A stretch of DNA of 64,000 nt from Tubulanus polymorphus (GCF_964204645.1 NC_134030.1:20465110-20529109), one strand, 5' to 3'. Shown: positions 41,247 through 56,569, counted from the stretch's first letter. Numbers and translations are program-made. Notes: generated by a model from the sequence alone, not told the origin.

Positions 41247-44200
41247 AATGGAGCACTCCGTAATTTACCCCATCAAACAAACATTAAAAGAAGTGTAATT
41301 TGATTAGTTAACACCTTCAATATACAATGAATCTTCATTCTTATCTAATCTTATGTTTGTGGATTGTTTCTTTTGGGCCAATGTTGGTCAGCAAAAGAAT
41401 GATCAACAAATCCAATTCTGAGACAAGTATTTGGCGTTTTCTTAGGGGAACGTTCTACTAATACCGTTGTTCCCCAAGTAGTGATTCCAACCATCATGAT
41501 TGCATAATCTGGAGATGTGCACGGTTTTGTAAATACGAGCCCGTGAGAAATTCAAGTATTACTTAAATCCAAGACAAATCCTAAAAAATTCTCTTCCCAA
41601 GATGGAAATTATTTCAGGAAATTTGATTTGATATTTGGCCGAGATATTACGCCCAATGATAGCATTCTCAATGGCATTTCACGAATTTGATAATGAAATT
41701 GTAATGATGTAATGACATCACTAATTGTTCTAAGAAAATGTTGGCGTCAAGTAAGAAGCATTGTGACATTAATAAAGATTGTGCAATGTAGTACTTTGTC
41801 GATCATATATTGTAGACCGCAGTTTGTACTTGATGTACAATAAACTAAATTACTATCAATGTTGTCTATATCAATTTCTTGTGGATATCATGAATTGATA
41901 ATACGAGCTGGGCCAATCAGATTCGAACGTTGTCATCTTCAAAGTATGGATTATAAAGCAGGCTTGAATGGGGTTCGAACCTAATTTTGCGTATCGATGA
42001 TGATGAGCAAATTAGAGGAACATTTCCCGAACCTGATAAGGATTTAGACAGACCGCTATCATAGCTACAGCGGCCGGTATAATAGTAGCCACTATATTCA
42101 AAACGTTTAACCGTTTATGAATTAATGCATGTGTCAGTCTGCAGCGTGGGCTGTGCGAACCCAATCGTCGTAATTCGAATCTGGATCTCGGCCAAACTTA
42201 AACTCAAGTAGATGACTAAGATCACCAGACCTCAGGTAGACTTGATATGAATTGTCAAGTAGATATCACACTTGAAGAGAGATTCGGACTGATACCTACT
42301 ACAATTCATTTTTGAACCTTAATTACCACCAAAAAAACTAATGGGTGACTATTTCGCATGCCTGAAAAGAGCTTCACCTATTCGAATTTATCTACGTACA
42401 AGAAACGACATTTTTCAAACTCGGCATCAGCAGAGAAGTCATTTAATAGCACCAAAACAGCAGATGAGGAGCGTCCTTACAATTTCCAAGCTTTACAACT
42501 CAATACATGTAATATTTTAGTTATCAATGAAGATGGCACCATCATTTCATTGTACCCCACTGATTTTCTGTTTTTGACAATTCTTTAAGAATGGTTCTCG
42601 CAGAATTGACAAAATGATATCCTAATAAACAAACGTGACACAAAATAAATTGAACTTAATTCAAAATCTCAATAACTCTATTCGGAATTTATGAACGATT
42701 TCAGCCGTGTCATCATATACTGAAAAGAAGATGTCCTTTCTTACAGAAGCCCACAACAGAATCACGCAGGAACCAACACAAACGAGGTTTATTTCATTTC
42801 ATAATCGGTTTATTTTATATAAATTGCACATAAATACGACTTGAGTGTCATAACCCATCTGATAATAACTTGAACGATATGATTGTAATACGCAGCTTGA
42901 TTGAAAGGTCAAAAGTGAACGAGGTGGCATATAAAAAACCCAGTCAAAATCTTTCCTTAACATGGAATGGCTCCAGTAAAAGATAATTGCACATAAATAC
43001 GTCATGACTCATCTGATAATGACTGAGGTTTGCCGTAGTTGGCTGAAAGGTCAAGTACAAAAAAAAACATTCAATAGATAGTCAGTCGTTTACATTATGG
43101 AATCGCTGGTAGACCGGAGCGCCATCTTGTGCCCGCGCACAGAGTTACTCAGTTACTTAGTAGGTTTCCTGAGAAAACTCTACGACAAGTGTATTCAGCG
43201 AAGGCGACATCTATGGCGTCGTTTAGAACCACAATCACAATCCCCCAATCCGGGGCCGTACATTTTATAACATCATTACAACAAGAAGCCATTACGTGAA
43301 AAATTCATATCCGACCTTTTCAACAATTGTGACAATTCTAGTCGCCATAACGACCGTAGAACATAACTGTTTTATAAGCTCTATTGCGCTTTTATTTATC
43401 TAAAATTCGCAAGGAGACAATTACGAATAATTTTCAAAATATGAACGAATAATTTTAAAGTTGCGTAGTAGGCAGTTTCTTAGGAGGTGATGACTTACAT
43501 TCACTTAAATTCAAATTTCAACTGGAGAATAGGAAAACTAATCATCAAAATATTTCGTAAAGCACAGAATATCAGTCAAATTTGTATCATTTCAAGTATC
43601 ACCTAAACTCAAACACAATCACAGGTTACAGATTAATTCGAGGTAAGAGGAGTGTAAGAAAACAACTGTATCTGAGATTGTTGTAACGAGGGGGCCATAT
43701 GTTTAATAGATAGCGGGTCTGAATTGGTTTAGTCGGCACGAATTGGCAGTAATCAGATCCTGGGTACAAAGAGCTTACTTGAAAAATATAATTCTATTCG
43801 AGTTTCGACCAGTTTAAATGTATGTGGAATGAGCCTTTTAAACATAATTTCAGGATTTCAGGAATTGAGCTCCCGGACAGCCGAGTGTAACCCGATGGTT
43901 GTTTGGTCGCCCTTTTGTCGAACTTTGCGTTAAATGTATCGAGGTAATGGTAAATGGAACGATGTTATATGCCATAATTTGAAACCAGGAAGAAAGACAC
44001 TCTAAATATTTGGATGGATATATGAAAGCTGTGGGTACTGGAGTGTGTAATGGGTAGTGTAGTGTGATCTGTGTGCATTTTGGTGACCAGCACACAGATC
44101 TCATTGTTCATTGGGGTTTAGTTCAGGACTCGCGAGATTTTCAACAACACGGAAGTAACGTGTAATAAAGATGACTTGAATTGCATGACTACCTACCACC

Positions 44201-45083
44201 CCTCATTATTGTTGGAAAACTAAACGTTCCGCACTGACTAAAAATTAGTAATAACATTTTAGAAGTGGTCAGAATTTTAACTTTTCTCATTTTTATTTTA
44301 CAATTGCGATTGGTATAATTTTTTTTTTAAACGGCCGTTAAGGCTTCATGTTTCGTCTGCAATTCACTGCAAATAGTTACGCAACTACGCACATTTCAGT
44401 GTTTTTGGCAGCTGTACACTCAATCGGCACCGTTCGTGACTAGCTTCACTGCGGAATTATCATTAATTAACATCGCCATATCACATCATCAACTTATATT
44501 GTGCCTTAAAACCCTAACAGCCGAAATAATTGAAATACACACACGATTTCTATCATTGAAAATTGAGAGAATGGCAGTGTTTGTGTTCTGCTGCTTCGCG
44601 TAAATCCCGCGGGGCGGCACCACCGCGCGGTGGCGCCACCGCGCGGAGTGGGCCGATACGTCCAGCTATTTTTCGAAGGATTGTCAATAGAAATAACGGG
44701 TACGATATGAACATCTTGCAAGTTCACAAAAAATATTCTGTAGCGGCAATACAGTCGTCCTCTGACCTACGATAGACTTTTGAAGTTAAATCAATGTTTT
44801 TACACTCTGACGATCTATTAATCGTTGTTGCTCGGTCGGATGATTGAACACAGTTAATATTATCCAGCGCACAACAGTCGCTACATTACCGATATTCATC
44901 CAGTATTCCTGTTCCGTCGATATGGACTGCGCGGCTACGTATAATCCTGGACTCGAGTCGATGGTATGATGAGGGACCTGCGATACAGCCTTTTTTTCTT
45001 GCACATCCGCGTTCACGCCTCACCGAGAGCTCCGGTCAAATTGAACAATGCCTATTTTCACATTCATATGAATTATTTACCAA
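41247..45083. other. 3.8 kb without a recognisable gene
   Basis: Small open stretches (for example 42358-42588) have no recognisable content. At 44600-44650 a short GC-rich palindrome (CCACCGCGCGGTGG) interrupts otherwise AT-rich DNA. This is the junction between the two duplicated units. Confidence 0.5.
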
Positions 45084-45272
45084 TATTAAGATAAAATCCC
45101 CTTAATTACAAATTAAAATAATTCTAAAATCGAGAATTTATTTATTGAAACAATCTAAAATATATGAACACGACGTTTCGATCTCACCCTAGAGATCATC
45201 GTCAGGTGAAAGAAATAAATTCTCGATTTTAGAATTCTTTTAATTTGTAAATAGTGGGTTTTTATCTTATAA
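45084..45272. mobile_element. Foldback element carrying a hammerhead-like core
   Basis: Arms of about 60 bases (45084-45143 and 45213-45272; TTCTAAAATCGAGAATTTAT) are reverse complements. The centre on the minus strand holds CCTGACGA, stem GATCTCTAGGGTGAGATC, then GAAACG, a hammerhead layout with CUGAUGA changed to CUGACGA. It is a PLE- or retrozyme-derived relic, 240 bp upstream of gene B. Confidence 0.7.
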
Positions 45273-45344
45273 TCTGTTCACCACGTTTGAGTGTACAGGT
45301 TATCGTACTATTTGCCAATATATTTTTATATAGTTAATCGTATT

Positions 45345-45510
45345 TACCAATCATTATCCAAATCTTCCCTATCAATTTCACCTGAGAGATGCGGAACATA
45401 ATGTTTTGTATCTGTCATACGAGCATTACTACTCTGCAGGTATGGCAGGGGACACTGATCCGTGCTAATCTGTAAAGTTTTCTCTGGGAGTTTGAAATCA
45501 AAATCTGAGG
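45345..45510 (+). promoter_or_regulatory. 5' flank of gene B
   Basis: Aligns with the flank of gene A (13011-13181); see there. Similarity starts abruptly just after the foldback element, which may mark the duplication edge. Confidence 0.5.
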
Positions 45511-45604
45511 ATGTTGAGTAACTGGTCTGTACTGGTCTGCATCGTGTTACTGCAGCTGGGAAACGTACACAATGCAGAATTGTCTGGAGTGAAGGGAAAG
45601 AGAA
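45511..45604 (+). CDS. Gene B exon 1: signal peptide
   Basis: 94 bases, MLSNWSVLVCIVLLQLGNVH then NAELSGVKGKR, phase 1 before gtaagt. The ATG is the first in frame and is conserved in gene A. Confidence 0.9.
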
Positions 45605-48600
45605 GTAAGTTATCCATATATATATAAAATCCTTCAAAAAAGTTTCAAATAACATGTAATCATTCGACAAACCATTCGTTTCAGGTGATCTACCATTCAT
45701 TGGCCCGTACCCTGCTCCCGATGGTAAGCCGGACAGGAGAAACCAAGGACAGAGGGTAGATTATTTCTGTAGAATTAGGGCTGGAAAGTCAGATACTACT
45801 TTGATATTTGAACAGAAGAGACGAGATTCTGAATCATGGGGACCAGTTCTTGGGCATATGCGATTTCACAGAGGTGTCACAGATGACGCATTCGTTTACG
45901 CTAAGTTAGAATTCAATGCAGATTCCAAACTTCACAATGGAACGAATTTTAGATGTCTTGTAAAGGAAAATCCTACAAATCCTGAACCTGCTCAGTTTGA
46001 TCGACTTGAAGTTCTTAATATCGGTAAGTAACAGTTGAAATGCGTCATTAGCAGTAGCCAACAACAAATGGTTCTTTGGGGTTCTTCAAAGAAGCTGTGA
46101 GTTTTGCGTGGTGGTGGTGGTGGCTTGTGAAGATTGCTACAGTAATCAGGGGCGGATCCAGAGGCCTAATTTGGATGTCTTGTCCCAAAATGGCACGTTA
46201 ATGTTCAAAGAGGCTATGTTAAGCGTATTCCCGCACTGAAATGCACAAAATGAACCAAAAAAATTTCATGGAATTTTACAAGTCTCATAAGTCCCCTTGG
46301 ATTCACTACTGGGAATAGCTTTGTCGACACAAGTCAGGATGGACTTATTGAATAAAGATAACATTAAAAAGAGACAATTGATAAGATCATTTTTTTATTG
46401 AATAAACTCATATGTGTTACGGATATAAGTGTTATGTAAGTTACGGATAAGAAAGCAGTGAAAGAAATAAGAAATGCGGTCAAATCAATAAGCGAAAAAC
46501 AAGAAATTAAAACCTGGGCGGCCGGGTCTGATCCATGACAGTTTTACTATTTTTCTTGACAATCTTACATCGACTTAACAGTTGGAATTTTACACTTAAT
46601 ACATCGTTTACATATAGGAAGAAGCAATTTTCGTCTCTTAAATATCTGGAGAAGGAATTTTCAATGCACTTTCGAAGATTTTATTCATCAATCAAATTTA
46701 TATATTCATAAAAGCTCGGATTATTCACCAATAATATCGGGAGATAGAATTGCTTCTTGGGATGTTATAGTATATACAGCATAGAAAAACATGGTATTCT
46801 TTTTCGATTTGGTTCGAGTTACAGCTACACAATAACGGTTTCCGCGTTGGATCTGTGGCCTGGTCCAATTTCTATCATTAGTTTGTGCCCCCCACGGCTG
46901 AATTTACTCGGACCCTTTACTTAACTAGTGACATTAATATTAATATCAAGAACCAACCAAATCGACAAAATTTTCAGTTTTAATTTTTGTGCTACGTTGT
47001 AAACCATTGATAATAGTTTTTTGGCCTTGTAGTTATATCAAATTTATATCACCCTTGCATATAATGCAACTAATAGGCGCTTTGCTTGGTTAATTATGTA
47101 TTTGTGCTATCGCTTTTGTTTCTTTTTTTGATAAAAAGATGAATGGTAAAAAAGATATCGAGGTATCTCTCGTAAATTCTGATAGATAAATGGAATAAAC
47201 GGCAAAAATAGCTACTTAGTCATTTTTAGATTGTGTATTCAAATGAGTCATTTAACAAAAAGCCCATTATACATCTATCATTATCCATACCTAGCACATT
47301 TAGCATATTTGCATTGTCTAACAATAGAAATGGAGAAGTTAGAGTAATGTATATATTCTTCCTCAAACTTCCTCATTCTCCCAATCGATAACAGTTTATC
47401 GCCGCTTGATTCTCCGTAAATAGTTGCGACTGTTATGACTTGGTTAAAACAGTTTTTGACACTGACGAAATTCAACAAAACAGGGTGAGGTCTTATGTCT
47501 GCCGGCTTGAATACCGAGCCCCAAAATAGTCCGTGAATACGTTATAAAAAAAAACCTCGAGAATCTACCTATGATAAAGATGATTATTAAATAATAATAA
47601 ACGTCTTGTAAAGCGCTAAATCCAGCTTCACATAAAATCATCATCAAAGAGGAAATATTTAAGTTGACGGCTCAACTCGAGAACAGGTAAAAGTAGATTT
47701 GCGGGCTCATCATTTCATCGAGAAAAGAATTACTACGCGCTGATCGATAGAAGGTGAAGTAAATTTCAGAAGACGACAATCGGAAGTCGGCAATCAGAAA
47801 CCTGAAAACAGATGCTGCAATTGTGAGGGTGATATAGATGCTGCGATTGTGTGGGTGATATAGATGATGTGATTGTGAGGGTGATATAGATGCTGCGATT
47901 GTGAGGGTGATATAGATGCTGCGATTGTGTGGGTGATATAGATGATGTGATTGTGAGGGTGATATAGATGCTGCGATTGTGAGGGTGACATAGATGATGT
48001 GATTGTGAGGGTGAAATAGATGCTGTGATTTTGATTACAATTTAGTTTCTGATTGCCGATTGCCGATTTTCGATGTGAGAACTGGTCGACTATCAGGTTT
48101 CTGTCCGGACCACTCACTTCACTTAAGAGAATCCTCCACGATGGAACTATTTTCACCTATTCTGAAGTTGAACCGAAAAATGGAATAAACACCATCAGGA
48201 AAAATAAATTGTCACCTTTCTAACGATTCATAAGGTTAAATTGTGTGCCAAAAGAGGGATGGATGACAATTAATCGCGCTAGAGGTTTTAGTTAAGGAAA
48301 TGTTAAAATCTAATCAACAATGCGGGACCTGTGGGACCGCCTCAAAATTGCGCCAGGTAACTGGAAACTTCCCTATACAATAAAGTACAGGGAGTGATTA
48401 ATGTATATTTTCTTATTTCACTAACTAGACGGGCTGCCGTGTTTTGTACTCGCTGGTGAAATTTTATTCAGTACTTTGGCAGTCCAGCGAGAAGAAATGT
48501 AGACTATTAAGAGCACGCACATGTTGATTGGCTAACATGTTCTATTTCTATCAACTAGTCGAGACTAGAATTGTGTCGAGGAAAATCGAGCAACTCTTTC

Positions 48601-51600
48601 GTTCAGCAGACGCATAACTCACTTCAAAATAAGTGTGCTCGACTGCGATTTGCTCGATTCCGCGACGAAAAATCGTTTGTGTGAACCTAGCATGCAAAAC
48701 TAAAGGCGGGTAGTGCCGAGTGCCTGCACAAATTCTTGTGATATGAACATATATATATTGACAGAATTTACCAATGTTGCGAATGTGAAAATTTGCAGAC
48801 CTCACACAGCGTCTTTATATGTAGTTGGAATTCAAAATGATTCCTAAATATTTTCACCGATGAGGAAAAGGAAATATTAGTATCGATAATTCTAATATTA
48901 GGGAGCTGGGACTGGAGCATCAGTTTAAAGCACCATTACATTTGGGAATTGTATTACGAATTATCTACGAGCCAAGTATTTACAATATCAGATGCCTTTG
49001 AACAAGCAGAAACCATTTGAAAGGCAATGTACACAAATAGTTAGATAAGATGATGATAGGTTTGACACAATTTTGAAGAAAAAAAAAAATTGTTGGAGTC
49101 CAAAGTTTGCTTGGTGAGTAAGGGTCTCAGAATATAAAGTTTAAACTGTGATTGAACAATACCACATTCGAGAGAAAAATTTACGACTTTAGAGGCCAGA
49201 GTTTAGAGGCTAGAGTAAAAGCGAGACATTTGCTGGGAGACATTTCTGTAAAAGCCTAGATGGAAATGGGTCGAGCAGTTCGTTTTTCAAAAAGCGACAG
49301 GTTCTATTTTTGGTTAATACCTATTTTGCTTATTGGTTTTGCTACTTTTTATACTTTGAAAAAAATACGGTTACTTCAAACTATAAAATGTTCAATCTTA
49401 CACACGTCTGCAAACTAATCAAACACGCTGAAAGTTAATTCTGCAAGTTGTATTTTGTTTCAGATCATTCAACTTTGAATCCCTCATTGGTGAGTATCTG
49501 GGAATAAGCCTGAGTCAAATTGAACCCGCACAACTGTTGAACTGGATTCAAAGTCAAATTAAATCCACTTTGTGGAACTGGATCCAAGTCAAATTAAACC
49601 CACACAACTGTGGAACTGGGTCCGGATTCAAATTAAACCTACACAATTGTGGAATATGGTCCAGAACTAAGTTAAACCCGCTCAACTGGGTTCGGTATCG
49701 AATAAGGATGGGCTTAATCAAATTGAATTCATGATAATCAATTGATCATTTAAAATCGTATTCTCAGATTTTTGTTTATGTTCAATAGAGTGACTACATC
49801 AATCAGACTACATTGGGTCCCAGTAACCGGGTCGCACCTGACCAGATCACTGCTCGGACTACAAGTGACCAGATCACAACTGATCGGACTACGACTGACC
49901 AGACTACTGCTGATCAGACTGCAACTGACCAGATTCCAACTGATCGGTCTACATCCGACTGGACCAATGTGATACTGTACATCACCAGCGGAGTAACTGG
50001 ATGTATTTTAATCATCATCATGGCTGAAATCATCATGCGCAGGTATGAATGCAGGTTATTCAGAAAATTCTGCACGATTCCCCAGTGTAAGGATCTATTA
50101 CTTTTCACCGTCGAAAACGTGTCCATTGAGTCCCTGTTACCATCGTCATGTAAATTTCCAATATCGTCTAAAGCGTCTTCGAAAACTTAAAAAGTATGCA
50201 AAAGGTCGATTTTGCTGAAAAACACTGGCCTCCAGTCGGCCATCTAGATTTCGATCGGGCCAGTCTTGGGTAGATTCATATCATAAATCATACAGCAAAA
50301 TCGACCTTTTGCACACTTTATAAGTTTTCGAAGACGCTTTGATCAGGAAACAAGATGGTTTGTCATAAAATCAAAATTTGAAATGGGTTTGGGAAGAAAT
50401 ATCTAGCATCAAATGTTTATTTGTCAACAGGTTTTAATTTGTATTGTTGAAATTTGATAACTGTTAGCATTCATTGGACACATCTCCTCATAGCGAATTT
50501 TGTTCTTACCACCATCAATTAAATATTGAAATGTATTGAATACGTTCACTAGGCTAACGTTCACTGGGGGTGTTGAATTGTCGAGTAACATATTAGTTTC
50601 CATTCATATTGATATGAATTTCGTAACTGCATTTAATTGGACGGTTTGTAGCTTTAGCGTTAATCTTTCTACTTACGAGTCGTTTCGGGAACTAACTCGA
50701 TATAGATGACGACGACTATGACATTTCAGTTGAAGACGACTTTATTCTGCACTTTGCATGTGTCTGAATTTCATGCAGACTCCAAGGCTGACTTTGCGAG
50801 AATGCCCGTATCTAACGATTCTTCTGAATCTTAGTTTGAAGTTAAACATAATATTGGTTACAAACAGAACAAACAGAGGGACATGTGACAGACTGGCAGG
50901 TGACAGGTGTCAAACTGGTCATTGTTTCATACAATGAGGACGGATTAATGAATTACTAAACAAACAAATGAGCAGATACTAATAGTTAAGATGAAATACT
51001 AATACTTAAGATACAATAATATCAAAGTAGAAATGGCTTTGTTATATTCTCCCTTACTACATTTGGAAAGTAAAAGAAATATAATAAGTGGAATATGGAG
51101 ACTGCTTGCTAAATATATGAAAGAGACTAGATATGACATTTAATTGATAAGAAAATTGAAGGAATTAAAATTAAGCAAATAATGTAATTGTTTTGTTATA
51201 TAGCTATTCGCATATTTTATGATTGCGGTGACTTTTAAAGCGATTGATCTTTGTATATGTTGACCAGGGGGATGTTATTGTGCTGTTTTCCTTAGGCTAG
51301 GTCTGGTGGCCAGTATGGCCAACTGGACACGATACTACAAGCACGAACTCTGGTATAGAATTGGTATATAATAATAATATTTTGCAGTTTGGCTACGTAT
51401 AGTATAGTACAGTCATTGTTATTGAACTACGTTACAGAAAAATTAGTCAACTATATAAAGCAGTTACAACTGTGTATAATACATTATACATGAACATCTC
51501 AGAGTACATAAAATCTTGGAGTAATCATTTGACAAATCAAATGATTACTTCCAAGATAAAAATCCTCAACAGTTATACATGATAGAGCAGGAGACAGTGT

Positions 51601-52531
51601 CGTTACTATAGTCGACTGGAAAGATTCCAGACTAAGGATGAGAGCTAGCTATTTATCCAGAGCACCCATCCAGAACTATTATTGTTCTAATTTGCAATCG
51701 TATAAAAATCATGGCCTAAATTATTTCAAGAACTACCCTGCATTACGGACGATATCAAGATCTAGGTTTCATACTTATAAAATAGTTAATTTACGCATTT
51801 GGACATGTTGAATTATATATAGCATGACATATTTGTATCATCCGAAATATGATCTCATTTCACTTTTTCGATCGAAGCTCCTTGAAATTGCTTGTTATTC
51901 TATCCGAGAATGAATTTCCCATTTCAGATGCAATCGACCGTCCGGTGAAGGTCATGTGGATACTTCAACACCACAGCAACAAGTTGATGACACAGCAAAC
52001 GATATGTTAAGTATCTACGAAGAGCTTGATGACGACAGTGATTCCGATAATGTTTCAAATCCAGTTAGAAATATAGAAACTGGATTACTACATAACATGC
52101 CAATTCACAAGGACATCGAAGCCGGGGCAGATACAACTGCATATATGGATATGGAAGCCGGGAAGGGCAAAGATACAACTCCTTACATGGATATGGAAGC
52201 CGGGAAGGGCAAAGATACAACTCCGTACATGGATATGGGAGCCGGGATAGAAGAGGACACATACATGAGCACTGAAGGCGCGATACGCGATGATACAACC
52301 CCTGTCCCTAGCGCTGAGGGAGACAAAGATGCAGATCAATACATGAATCCTGAAGCTTTGGAGACGACGTATCTTCAGTTGACGGAAGATACCGATGAAC
52401 CTGTGGAAGATGATGTTGAACTTTATTCTTATGCTACTGTTGAATACAAAGCTCCTTACATGAATATGGAAGCCGCGAAGGGCATAGATACAACTCCTTA
52501 CATTGATATGGAAGCCGAGAAGAAAGAATAA
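45511..52531 (+). CDS. Gene B: single-Ig transmembrane receptor with YxxM/ITIM-like tail (intact)
   Basis: Exons 45511-45604, 45685-46023, 49464-49489, 49789-50042 and 51928-52531; phases 1, 1, 0, 2; 438 residues with no interruption. Layout: signal peptide, V-like Ig, 9-residue linker, Thr/Asp stalk, membrane helix with Glu near its inner end, 201-residue tyrosine-rich tail. It is the functional-looking paralogue of A and shares its flanks and intron repeats. The tail has five YxxM, plus YEEL, YLQL and YATV, which points to phosphotyrosine signalling through PI3K, Grb2-type and SHP-type SH2 proteins. Those partners are inferred from motifs. I do not recognise a named family. Confidence 0.85.
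45685..46023 (+). CDS. Gene B exon 2: V-like Ig domain
   Basis: 339 bases, phase 1-1. QRVDYFCRIRAGKSDTT (first Cys), IFEQKRRDSESWGPV, FVYAKLEFNADSKL, HNGTNFRCLVKENP (second Cys, with an NGT sequon). One disulfide-closed Ig fold is expected. 113 residues, normal for a V-type domain. Confidence 0.9.
46024..49463 (+). other. Gene B intron 2 (3.4 kb)
   Basis: Eleven times longer than the matching intron of gene A (314 bases). Apart from the minisatellite at 47810 I see no element or additional exon that explains the growth. Confidence 0.7.
47810..48035. repeat. 26-bp minisatellite, about 8 copies
   Basis: Unit GATGCTGCGATTGTGAGGGT plus GATATA with alternating variants (GATGATGTG), suggesting a higher-order two- or three-unit repeat. 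Confidence 0.95.
49464..49489 (+). CDS. Gene B exon 3: 26-base linker microexon
   Basis: Between TTTCAG and gtgagt, codes DHSTLNPSL. Length and phase change are identical to gene A. Confidence 0.8.
49500..49700. repeat. Intronic tandem repeat shared with gene A
   Basis: About five diverged units of CACAACTGTGGAACTGGATC type, fewer than the roughly eight in gene A. Confidence 0.8.
49789..50042 (+). CDS. Gene B exon 4: stalk and transmembrane helix
   Basis: Enters in phase 0 (SDYINQTTLGPSNRVAPDQ), has about eight TTTDQ/TTADQ-type stalk repeats, then WTNVILYITSGVTGCILIII and MAEIIMRR, phase 2 before gtatga. 48 bases shorter than in gene A, through fewer stalk repeats. Confidence 0.9.
50170..50340. 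repeat. 48-bp inverted repeat around a segment flipped relative to gene A
   Basis: 50170-50217 and 50293-50340 are reverse complements (AAAGCGTCTTCGAAAACTTA). The interior (CTGGCCTCCAGTCGGCCATC ...) occurs in gene A intron 4 at about 16665-16770 in the opposite orientation, while the flanks are collinear. This suggests an inversion by recombination between the arms. Confidence 0.75.
50341..51927 (+). other. Gene B intron 4, remainder
   Basis: Collinear in places with gene A intron 4 (around 50360-50640 and 51590-51927). About 900 bases at 50650-51590 have no clear counterpart in A and no recognisable feature, apart from a 20-base pair (TTGGAGTAATCATTTGACAA and its complement) at about 51515-51560. 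Confidence 0.6.
51928..52531 (+). CDS. Gene B exon 5: 201-residue signalling tail
   Basis: Opens CNRPSGEGHVDTSTP, then SIYEEL (ITIM-like), an acidic block, three repeats with YMDM, a unique segment with TYMSTEG, QYMNPEA, TTYLQLTED and LYSYATVEYKAP, and finally YMNM and YIDM repeats ending EAEKKE. The outer repeats match gene A closely while the inner segment is absent from A, so the array has expanded or contracted between paralogues. YMNP also fits the Grb2 site YxN. Confidence 0.88.
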
Positions 52532-53054
52532 CTGTAAGAGTAAAACAAACAGACTTCCTAGGTCTAACGATACATGAAAATCTCAATTGGAAACCACACA
52601 TTGAAAAAATACACAAAAAATATCTCTCCGATCACTGGAATAATCAACAAAACGAAGAACATACTTGACTATCAACAACTTCTTACACTCTACTATACTC
52701 GTCATATATCCGCACTTAACCTACGTTTGACTAGCATGGAATCACTCACAACACAACAACAAATGCCAACTCGTTCAGACGAAAATTGTCAGAATCATAA
52801 TCAAATTATACTGCCCACTCTGATCCTCTATTCAAAAAGTTAAACATACTCAAAATAAACGACATCCTCATATAAAAACCACCCTATTCATCCATCAAAT
52901 TCTACTATCATTACCACATTATATTAAAAAACATGTTCGCCATTGAAAAAAACCACTATCGAAACATACAAAAACATTCTCAACATGATCACACACATTG
53001 TCTACCTGTAAATCATTATTACGTTATGCTTTTCTTTGAAATAAATTGAAATTG
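52532..53054 (+). mobile_element. 5'-truncated LINE fragment in the gene B tail exon
   Basis: Just after the stop it reads QTDFLGLTIHENLNWKPHIE in frame, the FLGL..LNW block of a CR1/jockey RT, then decays to a 3' end GAAATAAATTGAAATTGAAA. The gene A copy retains only the last 300 bases. Confidence 0.8.
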
Positions 53055-53127
53055 AAAGATGCAACTATATACATGATACGGAATCCGGGAATTGCAAAGA
53101 TAATACATGACGGAAGCCGACAAGGCG
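53055..53127 (+). pseudogene. Severed 3' end of the gene B tail exon
   Basis: Counterpart of 18254-18332: KDATIYM-like start, then YMTEADKA before a gtgagt donor, with frame disruptions. Confidence 0.6.
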
Positions 53128-54273
53128 GTGAGTTCAAAGAAAGATGATATTGAACTTGATCTTGCGATCTTCTGGAAATTTGATTTGCTATAACAATATA
53201 TAATCAACGTGTTTTAAACAAGAAACATAATTACAATAACAAGAAAATTAATTTTACTAAATTATTTAGCCAGTATGGTAGATATGTTTAGATATACACT
53301 GTACGGTCGAATTCAAGATGACCCCCAGATGACTCCCTGACACGTTTTATATCAAGGAAATGAGATATCTAGAGGATTCAGAGGATCAGCATTGAGGAAA
53401 CCCAAAGAAACCAAACAACTGAGAAGTGATTACGAAATCAGCGAAAATTGAGCGATTTTCACTTTTTTGAGACCCTGAGAATTTTTTTAAATTTCTGACC
53501 CCCCAAAGAATAAAATGACTGCCCTGGATGGTTTTCTTGTTGTCCTATGATATTATGAAAGAAAATAGCTATTTACTATTTTATTTGTATAAGATTCTGG
53601 CTTCTAAAGTGCAATACAAAGACTTTTTTGGTTGCGTGACCTCAACTTGACTTCAGGTTTTGGGAGGTCCTACCTTGCACCCGTAGGTCCAAACTTTTTA
53701 TAACTAACATTTTCTGGTAGAGATACCTATTAAAGGCCAAAATTAATTCCCCACATTGAATGGATAATGAAGAAATATATTCCCAGCGGAAGAGATTTAT
53801 ACATCTAACAATAAATATCAACAATAATGGTAGAAATAGGAACAAGAAATAAGTTTATGATACTAGCGGGTTGTAACATAGTAATTACCAATGTACATGA
53901 ATACATAACAATTTTCTTCACGTTTTTTCTTTCATATAAAGATTTTTTGTTGTCCTTCTAAAACCTGTAATGGGTTTGAGTGTAATTAAAATGAATGAAT
54001 AAATAAATGAATAAGCTAACTTATCTTATCTTATCTTAGCTATAATTCATAGTGCGCGTAATATACTATTGAATATACTTCTATATAATTGATACCTTGT
54101 TTCTCCGCTCTGCTGAGCTTAAATGTTGACCCGGCCGGCCGCCTATCTACCCTATACATTACTTTTTTTTGCGCGTTTTCCTTGATGATGAAAAATAAAA
54201 CATTGCCATGTCCCGAATCAGCCATCGTACATTCACCTCGTCACGTGGGTTTGCGGGCTTCACTGCATCACAA
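53128..54273. other. Convergent space between genes B and D'
   Basis: Contains a 40-base scrap of the dispersed repeat (AACAAGAAAATTAATTTTAC at 53240). Otherwise no gene or repeat recognised. Confidence 0.5.

Positions 54274-56569
<2,296 letters not shown>

Noticed and set aside
42358-42588. 76-codon plus-strand ORF
   Set aside because: No recognisable motif, splice context or paralogue in the other unit; length is within chance for this composition.
44506-44775. Overlapping ORFs on both strands at the GC-rich palindrome
   Set aside because: Open on both strands because of local GC richness; no domain.
45344-45700. Minus-strand ORF over gene B exon 1
   Set aside because: Antisense shadow of the signal-peptide exon and 5' flank; the plus strand has conserved splice sites.
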